Source of the DNA: Planctomycetota bacterium
GTDB lineage: Bacteria; Planctomycetota; PLA2; JAEUHO01
Length of the DNA stretch: 6,260 nt
Direction of reading: 5' to 3'
Assembly (NCBI GenBank): GCA_024639415.1
Contig: JAHEIK010000236.1
Coordinates: 1-6,260, forward strand
In this document: piece by piece, positions 1 to 6,198 of the stretch
Position numbering within the stretch: the first letter of the stretch is position 1
How the letters are laid out: each line of letters begins with the position of its first letter
Notes under the pieces: generated by a model
Database searches by the model: none
What the model saw: the letters and a program-made list of their open reading frames with translations, nothing else
What the model was told of the DNA's origin: nothing
Translations under genes and position numbers: made by a program

Positions 1-2264
1 AGGACGTAGCTCGCCCCCGACGGCACGTAGACCACGTCGAGCCCGGGCACGAGCAGGGTCATGGGGATGTAGGAAAGCGCGTCGTGCGGGCAGACGAGCA
101 GACGCGTAGTGTCCTTGCGCAAGGCGAGAGGCTCGACGACGAGGCGCCGCAAGCGCACGACGGACGGGCCCGGTGCGCTCTCGGTGTTCTCGGGCTGCAG
201 GTCCTGGCAGACGGCACGGATCTCCGTCGCGCTTCCCAGTTCGACGAGCCGGCGATCGGCGTGCGTGATCACGACGGCGAACGCGCGCGCACCGACCAAG
301 GCGTACACGACGAGGACCTCGCCCTCACGCACGCTCCTCTGTACCGTCGCCAGATCGGGCGGTTCCGGGTGGACGATGTCAGCGGCCGCACGCGCATCCC
401 GCTGCGCCCTCACGACGATCGCCGCCACAGCCCGGCGAGCGTCATCCAGGGCGCGCTGGCAACGCTGGATCTCACTGCGCCGCCCTGTGCGCCGTGCGGC
501 GCGCTTGGCGAGCAGCGCCAGCCGCTCCTTGTCCCGCGCTCGGGCCTCGGCCTCCGCAAGCTCGGGCGGAAGCGTGAGCGCAGCGAGCGTGGCACGGCCG
601 CCGAGTGCATCCAGCAGGCTGCGGGCGCGCCCATGCTCCATGCACGCGAAGGCCTCCTCCGCATCCCCCAAGGCCGCCGCCGCCAACACGCCGACGTCGA
701 ACAGGCCGGCCCAGACCTCACGGGCGTCGGGGCCCGCGACATCGTCCAGACCGGCGATGGAGGCGTCGATCTCCTCGGCCGCAAGGCGGACCTGCTCGCG
801 CGTGGCTTCCGGCTCGCCAAGGGCCAGACGCGCGAGTGCGATCCCCCAGCGATTGAGCAGCACGGTGCGCCGCAAGCCCAGCTCACGCGCAATGGCCAAG
901 GCCTGCTCCTGCAACTCGAGCGCTCGCTTGGGCTCGTTCAGCTGCATGTGCACGAGTCCGAGATTGCCAAGTGTGCTCGCTTCGAAGGCGCGCTCCTTGT
1001 TGCCGCGCGCCCGAGCGAGTGCCTGCTCGTGACGTGACTTGGCGGACTGCAGCCTGCCGGCGGCGAGATAGGCGTTGCCGAGGCTGCCGAGTGTCAGGAT
1101 CTCGGCGCGGTCGTCGCGCAGTTCGCGACAGATCTTCAGTGCCTGCTCCAGCTTCTGCAGCGCCCGGCCGTGATGTCCCATGCGGGCGTGGACGGCGCCG
1201 ACGCGCCGAAGTCCCGCCGCCTCTCCCGTCCGGTCGCCGAGATCCTGGAACACGGCCAGTGCTTGCTTGTGGAGTTCCAGCGCCCGCTGCGTCGCGCCCA
1301 AGCTCTCGTGGATCGCGCCGAGGTCCGCCAAGGCGGCCGCATAGAGATCCCGCGACCCGAGGTCGTCCAGGAGCTCGAGAGCCCGCTCGTGGCGGCCGAT
1401 GGCAGACACGCAATCTCCGAGCAGCACCTCGACACGGCCGAGGGCCGTGAGTACCGAAGCATGGTCGGCGCGCGGGCCCGTCGTCTCGCAGATAACGAGG
1501 GCCTTCTCGAGGTTCTCCGCGGCCGTGCGGTAAGCGCCGAGCCGTTCGTAGGCGGCGGCGATGTCCGCCAGCGTACGCGCCTTGTCCAAGCGGAGGCCGA
1601 GCTCCTCCTGGATGCCCTGCGCCGTCTTGAAGTGGTCCAGCGCCGCCGCGTACTTCCCGAGGCTTAGGCACGCGATGCCGATGTTGGCCTCGGTGGCAGC
1701 CTCGCCCCGCCTGTCGCCAAGACGGCGGCGCAACGCCAGCGCAGCTTCGAGGTCCTTCAGTGCCGCCCGCGGCTCGCCGACGCGCAGTTGCGCTACGCCC
1801 AGCGCACTCAGACCGGCTACCTCCCAGGCAGGCTGCTTCAGCCGCTGCGCGAGCATCACGGCGCGGCTCAGGTACGCAAGCGCGGGCGCAGTGTCGCCAA
1901 GGCCTTGACACACGATGCCGAGGGCGAGGAGTGAGGCCGTGAGCTCGCGCTCCGGTCCCTGCTCCTCGTGCCAGCGCATGGCGTCGAAGAGCAGCGGCCG
2001 CGCCTCCTTGAGGTTGCCCGCCGCGGCGTACAGGCCGCCCAGCTTGCGAGCGATGAGGGCCCAGCGATCGGCGAGATCAGGATCCTTGGCCGCTTCCAGG
2101 CGCTTGTTCCAGAGCGCGATCGCTGCCGCAAGGTCTTCCCGCTCTCCTCCGGCGGCCGTGTCGGCGTGTCCGCTCAGGCAGACGAGCAGTGCGAGCAGAG
2201 CGGCGCACGCCCGCCACAGGCGCGCGTGGCCGTCAGGACAGGGGTTCTTCGATGATGAACGCAC
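1..2264 (-). CDS. Exported TPR-repeat protein with C-terminal CHAT (caspase-like) domain, partial at window edge
   Basis: The minus-strand frame is open from a GTG at 2264 to the left edge, giving 754 visible residues with the C-terminus missing. Residues 1-40 look like a signal peptide or membrane anchor: a basic n-region, the hydrophobic stretch ACAALLALLVCLSG, and a possible cleavage site after SGHA. A partial repeat (about 61-109) is followed by ten TPR units of exactly 40 residues each (about 110-509), the length typical of kinesin-light-chain/LGN-like TPRs. Next come the helices that usually precede CHAT (EHGRARSLLDALG, near 543-555), a charged Arg/Ala/Glu coiled coil (about 563-628), and the first CHAT strands (GEVLVVYALVG near 648; LLVCPHDALSYIPM at 722-735). 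CHAT domains are caspase-related and use a His/Cys dyad, which here would lie beyond the edge, so activity cannot be judged. The start is chosen for the GGAG at 2269-2272 (4-nt spacer) and the intact signal peptide. In-frame starts further upstream (GTG 2300, ATG 2330) would overlap the receiver gene more. The gene overlaps the receiver's 3' end by 32 bp, suggesting translational coupling. Not a lipoprotein: the Cys in LLVC lacks a small residue at -1. Confidence 0.88.
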   Translation of the reverse strand, partial: MRSSSKNPCPDGHARLWRACAALLALLVCLSGHADTAAGGEREDLAAAIALWNKRLEAAKDPDLADRWALIARKLGGLYAAAGNLKEARPLLFDAMRWHEEQGPERELTASLLALGIVCQGLGDTAPALAYLSRAVMLAQRLKQPAWEVAGLSALGVAQLRVGEPRAALKDLEAALALRRRLGDRRGEAATEANIGIACLSLGKYAAALDHFKTAQGIQEELGLRLDKARTLADIAAAYERLGAYRTAAENLEKALVICETTGPRADHASVLTALGRVEVLLGDCVSAIGRHERALELLDDLGSRDLYAAALADLGAIHESLGATQRALELHKQALAVFQDLGDRTGEAAGLRRVGAVHARMGHHGRALQKLEQALKICRELRDDRAEILTLGSLGNAYLAAGRLQSAKSRHEQALARARGNKERAFEASTLGNLGLVHMQLNEPKRALELQEQALAIARELGLRRTVLLNRWGIALARLALGEPEATREQVRLAAEEIDASIAGLDDVAGPDAREVWAGLFDVGVLAAAALGDAEEAFACMEHGRARSLLDALGGRATLAALTLPPELAEAEARARDKERLALLAKRAARRTGRRSEIQRCQRALDDARRAVAAIVVRAQRDARAAADIVHPEPPDLATVQRSVREGEVLVVYALVGARAFAVVITHADRRLVELGSATEIRAVCQDLQPENTESAPGPSVVRLRRLVVEPLALRKDTTRLLVCPHDALSYIPMTLLVPGLDVVYVPSGASYV

Positions 2265-2733
2265 CGGTCTCCGGGTCTCGCTGGGGACGCATCTCCTCAC
2301 GCAGCGAATGCTCCACGACCTCGAGGGCATCGCGGTCCGGCTGCGCTTGGCTATCCTCCGGCAGGAGCATGTCGCGCAGGATGTCGCGCAGCTCGACGGC
2401 GCGCCACGGCTTGGCCAGCAACCCGCGGACACCCGCGGCGTTGACCGCCGCCTCCGCGAGCTCGACGGTCGCTTCCGCCGTGAGCAGCAGGGAGATGATG
2501 TGCGGCCACTTCAGCCGGACCTGCACCAGGAACTCGATACCGGTGATCCCCGGCATGTTGTGGTCCGAGATGATCCCGCCGACGTCCGGATGCTGTTCCA
2601 GGATGTGGAACGCCTCGGCGGCGTCGTAGGCATGCAGGATCTCGTACGGCTCCCGGCGCAGCGACAGGGCAAGGGCGCGATGCACGGACTCCTGGTCGTC
2701 GACGATCAAGAGCTTCACGCATTCTTGGTTCAT
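2233..2733 (-). CDS. Stand-alone receiver response regulator (KPW type)
   Basis: This 166-residue protein is a single CheY-like receiver plus a tail of about 45 residues. The acidic pocket is D12-D13 (LLIVDDQES), the phosphoacceptor is D57 in SDHNMPGITG, the switch Thr is T85 in LLLTAEA, and the conserved Lys is K108 in LLAKPW. The DxxMPG..G.EFL plus KPW combination is common in receivers of the RpfG/HupR-like group, which usually carry an output domain. Here there is none, only an acidic, proline-containing tail (LPEDSQAQPDRD to EEPLS). It probably acts as an intermediate phosphate carrier or by protein-protein contact, not by binding DNA. The ATG lies 3 bp after the kinase stop, so the upstream histidine kinase is its likely cognate partner, and the TPR-CHAT gene begins inside its 3' end. 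The region before the ATG is a GAGT-type repeat (GAGAGTGAGTGAGTC) that gives only a weak Shine-Dalgarno, consistent with coupling to the kinase. The receiver assignment is firm; its place in a relay is inference. Confidence 0.93.
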   Translation of the reverse strand: MNQECVKLLIVDDQESVHRALALSLRREPYEILHAYDAAEAFHILEQHPDVGGIISDHNMPGITGIEFLVQVRLKWPHIISLLLTAEATVELAEAAVNAAGVRGLLAKPWRAVELRDILRDMLLPEDSQAQPDRDALEVVEHSLREEMRPQRDPETGAFIIEEPLS

Positions 2734-2736
2734 GAC

Positions 2737-4236
2737 TCACTCACTCTCTGGTTGGGAAACGGAGACCGGGAGCCGCACGCAGAAGAGCGTTCCGGTCCCG
2801 GGTTGGCTGTCGAAGTGGATGGTCCCGCAGTGCGAGGTCACGATCTCCCGCACGAGGTGCAGCCCCAAGCCGGTGCCCTTCCCGGGTCCCTTGGTACTGA
2901 TGAAGGGCTCGAACATCCGCTTCTGGAGGTCAGGCGGAATGCCCGGACCGTCGTCGCAGACGCTGAACTCGACGTAGTCCTCGCCGGGATCGGCGCACGC
3001 CAGCGTCAGCGTCGTGCCGCTGTACTCGTGCATGGCGTCCAGCGCGTTCTTGCCGAGGTTCAGCAGAACCTGCAGGATCCGCCCCGGGTCGGCTAGCGCC
3101 GGCCGGACCGGGACAGCCTCGACCTCGAGCGTGATGTCGCTACCCGCCAGCTTCCGGAGCAAGCGGGCGGCGATGTCGAGAGAGGTGGCCAGATCGACGC
3201 TGCCCGTGTGGATCTCGCCGGCACGCGCCAGGTTGCTCAGGTCTCTCACGATGCGATGCAGTTGTTCGCACGCGAGTTGACACTCCCCCAACGCAGCGGC
3301 CAGATCCTCGGCAGCGTCGTCAGCGGGGATGGTGCCGGCTTGCACCTCGCCGTTGATCTCGTCCGCGGCCTCGACCCCGGCCACGATCACGGCGATCGGG
3401 TTCTTGAGCTCGTGGCTCACGCCCGCGGACAGCATGCCCAGCGTGTAGAGCCGCTCGTTTGCACGCAGGCTCTTCTGCGCCGCCACGAGTTGCTCTTCGC
3501 TGGTACGCAGTTCGTTGGACGTGTTGACTAGGGCGAACTGCGCGCGACGCCGGTGGCGCTCGGCGTTGCGCCGGGCCGAGGCCTGGTTGCGCGCCTCGTC
3601 CGCGGCGTACCCCATCAGGACGGCCGTGACGAAGAACAGCGCCAACTGGGAGAGACTGCTGAAGTCGAAGATCTCCTCAGCCGGCTTGCCCCAGCGTGTC
3701 AGCGCCACGAAGGCGACACTCACGAGCACGACGTTCAGGAAGATGTTGCCGAGCCCTTCGATGACGGCGGCGAGGAGCATCAGCGTGAAGGTCGCGACGA
3801 GCAGGCTCTGTGCCTCCTCGCCGCGCAGGATGATGATGGCGCTGATCGCGAGGACATCCCACAGGAAGACCAGCCAGCCGAAGTTCATGGCGGTGAGGCG
3901 GTTGCGGGGCAGGAGGATGGGTGCGAGCACGGTGGCCGCATAGAGACAGGAGAGCAGCCAGAAGCCAGTCGGGTTGTTGAGGGGACTGCTGAGTCCCAGA
4001 ACGGCGGCCGCGGCCAGCACGAGGAACCGCAGTGTGGTCGCTACATTGCGCGAGTCGCGCAGAAAGCCGTCGCTGAGCACGAACCCACTCATCAGGGGCC
4101 GACTCCGCCAGATAGTTCTGCGCCGCCGGGCCGGCGACGCGGATTCCGCATGGGATGCACGAACGCTCTCCTGCGCCTGTTGTGACTCGCTGCTGATTGC
4201 AGGGTCGTCTACGGACCGCGGCGGGGAGCGAGCCAA
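2737..4236 (-). CDS. Membrane-bound sensor histidine kinase, six predicted TM helices
   Basis: This protein autophosphorylates on His and passes phosphate to a receiver. From the farthest start it is 499 residues. Six hydrophobic helices are visible at about 68-83, 91-109, 119-137, 144-161, 164-180 and 195-213, with very short loops and no large periplasmic domain, so the sensor is probably intramembrane. A basic, coiled-coil-like linker (about 214-262) leads to the HisKA H-box SAGVSHELKNP with phosphoacceptor H275. The HATPase_c domain is complete: N-box N397 (LLNLGKNALDAM), D428 in DDGPGIP, F-box F442/F445, and G2 box GKGTGLGLHLV (452-462). No receiver is fused, so it is not a hybrid. The farthest start is a TTG at 4236 without a visible Shine-Dalgarno, and residues 2-48 are Ser/Ala/Arg-rich with weaker G/C third-position bias. 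An ATG at 4092 (residue 49), with GGAG 10 nt upstream, may be the true start and would leave all domains intact (451 residues). The gene ends 3 bp before the receiver gene. Confidence 0.92.
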   Translation of the reverse strand: MARSPPRSVDDPAISSESQQAQESVRASHAESASPARRRRTIWRSRPLMSGFVLSDGFLRDSRNVATTLRFLVLAAAAVLGLSSPLNNPTGFWLLSCLYAATVLAPILLPRNRLTAMNFGWLVFLWDVLAISAIIILRGEEAQSLLVATFTLMLLAAVIEGLGNIFLNVVLVSVAFVALTRWGKPAEEIFDFSSLSQLALFFVTAVLMGYAADEARNQASARRNAERHRRRAQFALVNTSNELRTSEEQLVAAQKSLRANERLYTLGMLSAGVSHELKNPIAVIVAGVEAADEINGEVQAGTIPADDAAEDLAAALGECQLACEQLHRIVRDLSNLARAGEIHTGSVDLATSLDIAARLLRKLAGSDITLEVEAVPVRPALADPGRILQVLLNLGKNALDAMHEYSGTTLTLACADPGEDYVEFSVCDDGPGIPPDLQKRMFEPFISTKGPGKGTGLGLHLVREIVTSHCGTIHFDSQPGTGTLFCVRLPVSVSQPESE

Positions 4237-4459
4237 GGGGCGAAGCGCGGCGGTGAAGGCTGTGCTTACGTTCTGCGAAGCGTGGCCGACCCTCTACGCG
4301 CCCGCGACCGCGACCAACGCCTGAAGCGCGTCTCACGCTGCGACAAACCGCCGAGGCCGTGGCATGCCGCGGCGTTGTGGGGCAGAATCGTAAGTGGGCC
4401 CTTTACGGTCGGGAGCCCACGCGTGGTCCGTTGTTTGCGACGGCCGTACGTTCCTATGT

Positions 4460-4475
4460 GCACGGCACGCCGTGC
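4460..4475. repeat. Perfect 7-bp inverted repeat upstream of the OmpR-type regulator
   Basis: GCACGGC and GCCGTGC flank a 2-bp AC centre. The dyad ends 2 bases before the Shine-Dalgarno of the regulator gene. It could be an operator-like dyad, or an mRNA hairpin next to the ribosome binding site. OmpR-family proteins usually bind direct repeats, so self-binding is not the default expectation. In G+C-rich DNA a dyad of this size can arise by chance. Confidence 0.5.
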
Positions 4476-4477
4476 GT

Positions 4478-4485
4478 GGGGAGGG
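4478..4485 (+). promoter_or_regulatory. Strong Shine-Dalgarno that fixes the OmpR-type regulator start
   Basis: GGGGAGGG lies 5 bases before ATG 4491. The protein from this ATG begins directly with the receiver's first strand (MARILVVEDE), as expected for the family, whereas the upstream in-frame ATG 4359 has neither feature. This supports 4491 as the start. Confidence 0.8.
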
Positions 4486-4490
4486 ACAGC

Positions 4491-5189
4491 ATGGCCAGGA
4501 TCCTGGTGGTGGAGGACGAGGCGATCATCATCGAGGTGGTCCGTGACTCGCTCATGGGTACCGAACATGAGGTGAACGCCGCGTTGGACGGCACGACAGC
4601 CCTCAAGCTCGTTGACGAGTGGGCTCCCGAGCTGATCGTGCTGGATCTGAACCTGGGCGGCGACGTCAGCGGGTTGGACGTCTGCCGCTACGTGCGCAGC
4701 CACGACCACACGCGAGATGTGCTGATCGTGGTCCTGACCGGGGAGACCGGGGATGCCCTGGAGCTGACCTTGTTCGATGCCGGAGCGGATGACTTCGTGC
4801 GCAAGCAGCGCTTCCGTGCCGGCCTCTTCCGCCGCCGCATCGAGGCGGTCCTGCGCCGGGCGGCGACGGAGCCGCGCGAAGAGAAGCTGGAGCTGGGGCC
4901 GCTGGTACTGGACCCCGCGCGCCGGGAAGCGACGCTCGGGACGACCGGGCTGAGTCTCACGCCGACCGAGTTCGACATCGTCCACACGCTCGTCACGAAC
5001 CAGGATCGGATCGTCTCGCGCCGCGAACTGCTCGATCGCGGGTCGGGCGTGGCCGATCCGGCTACCTCGCGCGCCGTGGACATGCACATCAAGCAGATCC
5101 GCAAGAAGCTCGGGCCGCACTCCGACATGATCGGAACCGTGTACGGCAAGGGCTATCGGCTCGAAGCCGGCGTCTTGACGGCCGAGTAG
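4491..5189 (+). CDS. OmpR/PhoB-family DNA-binding response regulator
   Basis: This 232-residue protein is the usual size for the family. The N-terminal receiver (about 1-120) has acidic residues E8-D9, phosphoacceptor D52 (IVLDLNLGGD), switch T83 (VVLTGET) and aromatic F102. The conserved Lys is K105, but it is followed by Gln instead of Pro (DDFVRKQRF), a departure from the usual K-P. After a linker, the C-terminal winged helix-turn-helix (about 136-228) shows the family signatures LTPTEFDIVHTLV, VSRRELLDR, SRAVDMHIKQIRKKLG and the wing VYGKGYRLE. On phosphorylation such proteins typically dimerise and bind direct repeats at promoters. It is the only evident DNA-binding output in the window, so it is the natural end of any relay built from its neighbours. 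It begins the rightward gene group and faces the kinase operon across a shared control region. ATG 4491 is used because of the strong Shine-Dalgarno and the canonical receiver N-terminus. Its target genes are unknown. Confidence 0.95.
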   Translation: MARILVVEDEAIIIEVVRDSLMGTEHEVNAALDGTTALKLVDEWAPELIVLDLNLGGDVSGLDVCRYVRSHDHTRDVLIVVLTGETGDALELTLFDAGADDFVRKQRFRAGLFRRRIEAVLRRAATEPREEKLELGPLVLDPARREATLGTTGLSLTPTEFDIVHTLVTNQDRIVSRRELLDRGSGVADPATSRAVDMHIKQIRKKLGPHSDMIGTVYGKGYRLEAGVLTAE

Positions 5190-5303
5190 CTCCACAGCGC
5201 ACGCGCGCGGATTGTAAGCCGCCCACAACGAGCGCCCCAGGGCGCGCTGCGTGAGGGCCCAGGCGGTCGACAGGGGACTGCAAGTCGCACGTGGAGGTGG
5301 CCC
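5190..5303 (+). other. Gap between the OmpR-type regulator and HPt genes, with a small G+C hairpin
   Basis: This 114-base spacer has no gene. A short dyad, GCGCC-CCAG-GGCGC (5232-5245), could form a 5-bp stem with a tetraloop. There is no T-tract, so it is not a convincing intrinsic terminator. The gap is long enough to hold a separate promoter for the HPt and receiver pair, but I see no clear -35/-10 boxes. It ends with the HPt gene's Shine-Dalgarno, GGAGGT (5293-5298). Confidence 0.4.
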
Positions 5304-5666
5304 ATGGACCGCAGGCAAGGCAGTGACGCGCGGGTCTTCGACGAGGAGCAGCTGCGCGAGATGGCTGCAGGTGACCGCGAGCTGATGCTCGAGCTCGTCG
5401 AGCTGTACGCGGGCCATGCGGAGATCGAGTGGCCGATGCTGGTCGGCGCGGTCCGCGAGGAGGAGTGGGAGCAGGTGCGCCTGCTGGCCCACGCCCTGAA
5501 GGGCTCCTCGATGACGATTGGAGCCGAGGTCGCTGCGCGCGCTCTCCAGCATGTGGAGGAGTCCGCACGTGCCGGGGGCGACGAATCGCTGCGTGAGGCC
5601 GTGGAAACAGCACGAGGCGCCTATGTTCGTGCATGTCGCCAGATGCAGAGCTTGAAGGCCGCCTGA
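5304..5666 (+). CDS. Stand-alone HPt (histidine phosphotransfer) protein
   Basis: The 120-residue product is a single HPt domain, close to the usual size. The hallmark is LLAHALKGSSMTIGA, with phosphoacceptor H63 and the conserved K66-G67 that follow it. The N-terminal part (FDEEQLREMAAGDRELMLELVELYAG) matches the first HPt helices, and the C-terminal part (about 75-115) is helical and charged, completing a four-helix bundle. HPt proteins have no kinase activity; they shuttle phosphate between two receivers. There is no TM segment, so it should be cytoplasmic. The start is well supported by GGAGGT 5 bases before the ATG. The receiver gene follows 19 bp downstream, so the two are very likely co-transcribed. 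Likely donors and acceptors within the window are the KPW receiver (2233-2733), the downstream receiver and the OmpR-type regulator; which pairs actually form is inference. Confidence 0.94.
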   Translation: MDRRQGSDARVFDEEQLREMAAGDRELMLELVELYAGHAEIEWPMLVGAVREEEWEQVRLLAHALKGSSMTIGAEVAARALQHVEESARAGGDESLREAVETARGAYVRACRQMQSLKAA

Positions 5667-5685
5667 AGGCGGATAGGAGAGAACG

Positions 5686-6138
5686 ATGCGCATCCTGGTG
5701 GTCGACGACGACGGTGTCTCTCGCAAGGTAGCGGCTCAGGCTGCGGGCCGGATGGGCCATGAGGTCATCACGGCGAGTGGCGGCGCCGAGGCTTGGGAAC
5801 GGCTCGAGGAGGAGGACTATGACGTCCTGCTCACGGACTGGATCATGCCGGGCGTGGACGGCTTGGAGCTCTGCGAGCGTGTCCGAGCGCGCCAGGGCCG
5901 GCGCTTCATCTACGTGATGCTCGTCACGCAGCGCAACAAGACGGAGGACGTCGTCACGGGCATCCTTGCCGGCGCGGACGACTTCATCTCGAAGCCCTAC
6001 GAGGCGGCCGAGCTGAAGGCCCGCTTGCATGCGGCGGAGCGCATGGTCGAGCTATCGCGCGCGGTGTGTCCCGGCTGCTACGAGGACCGGGTCCAGCCGT
6101 TGCTCGCGAATCTCCGCACAGGCCGCCGCGCCAGCTAG
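5686..6138 (+). CDS. Stand-alone receiver response regulator with CxxC-containing tail
   Basis: This is a 150-residue CheY-like receiver. Its acidic pocket is D7-D8-D9 (ILVVDDDG), the phosphoacceptor is D51 (LLTDWIMPGVDG), the switch Thr is T81 (MLVTQRN), and the conserved Lys is K103 in DDFISKPY. The long helix after it (EAAELKARLHAAERMVEL) resembles the linker that in larger regulators leads to GGDEF or PP2C outputs. Here it stops after a short tail carrying CPGC (C128, C131) and a basic end (RTGRRAS). There is no output domain. This may be a natural single-domain relay protein, or a regulator whose output domain was lost. The CxxC could bind metal or be redox active, but two cysteines alone do not show it. 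AGGAGA lies 5 bases before the ATG, and the HPt stop is 19 bp upstream, so it is very likely the HPt protein's partner receiver. Confidence 0.94.
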   Translation: MRILVVDDDGVSRKVAAQAAGRMGHEVITASGGAEAWERLEEEDYDVLLTDWIMPGVDGLELCERVRARQGRRFIYVMLVTQRNKTEDVVTGILAGADDFISKPYEAAELKARLHAAERMVELSRAVCPGCYEDRVQPLLANLRTGRRAS

Positions 6139-6186
6139 CGCCCCATATCGAGGGCGGTGGCATCCTGCGAGACGCGTTACCGCGCG

Positions 6187-6198
6187 ACGGCGCGCCGT
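6187..6198. repeat. 12-bp perfect palindrome downstream of the last receiver gene
   Basis: ACGGCGCGCCGT is fully self-complementary and lies about 50 bases after the receiver stop. It could contribute to transcript-end structure, but it has no loop and no T-tract, so I do not call it a terminator. In DNA of this composition it may be chance. The rest of 6139-6260 shows no gene I can support. Confidence 0.35.

Larger units (their letters stand above)
4237..4490. promoter_or_regulatory. Divergent intergenic control region
   Basis: These 254 bases separate the leftward kinase operon from the rightward regulator operon. The gap grows to about 400 bases if the kinase starts at ATG 4092. I see no convincing gene in it. 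An in-frame extension of the rightward regulator to ATG 4359 exists but lacks a ribosome binding site and a recognisable domain. Because both transcripts leave from here, promoters for both must lie in or near it. I cannot identify sigma70 boxes with confidence; the best rightward candidate is TTGTTT (4431-4436), 18 bp, TATGTG (4455-4460), which matches consensus poorly. Dyads seen are 4460-4475, ACGGCCGT at 4440-4447, and GTGGGC/GCCCAC arms at 4394-4399 and 4415-4420. Autoregulation by the OmpR-type protein encoded next door would be typical of the family but is inference. Confidence 0.6.

Noticed and set aside
84..1037. A plus-strand open frame of 317 codons
   Set aside because: It is antisense to the TPR-CHAT coding region, whose 40-residue periodicity and CHAT strands prove the minus-strand reading.
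883..1911. A minus-strand open frame of 342 codons inside the TPR-CHAT gene
   Set aside because: It is a different minus-strand frame from the one giving ten regular TPR units, and its product is Arg/Gly/Ala-rich without a domain.
1915..3096. A plus-strand open frame of 393 codons
   Set aside because: It lies opposite the kinase, receiver and TPR-CHAT genes, whose catalytic motifs are intact on the other strand; its translation is low-complexity and matches no family I recognise.
4431..4460. Sigma70-type promoter TTGTTT / TATGTG before the OmpR-type regulator
   Set aside because: Each box matches only about half of the consensus, and G+C-rich genomes often use divergent promoter sequences; too weak to call as a separate feature.
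4359..4490. A 44-codon N-terminal extension of the OmpR-type regulator from ATG 4359
   Set aside because: There is no Shine-Dalgarno at 4359, while ATG 4491 has a strong one and begins exactly at the receiver's first strand.
5232..5245. Intrinsic terminator after the OmpR-type regulator
   Set aside because: The stem is short and no T-tract follows, so it is reported only as a feature of the gap.
4266..5726. A long open minus-strand frame of 486 codons opposite the OmpR-type regulator and HPt genes
   Set aside because: It is antisense to two genes with clear domain signatures, shows no recognisable domain, and G+C-rich DNA commonly leaves long open antisense frames.
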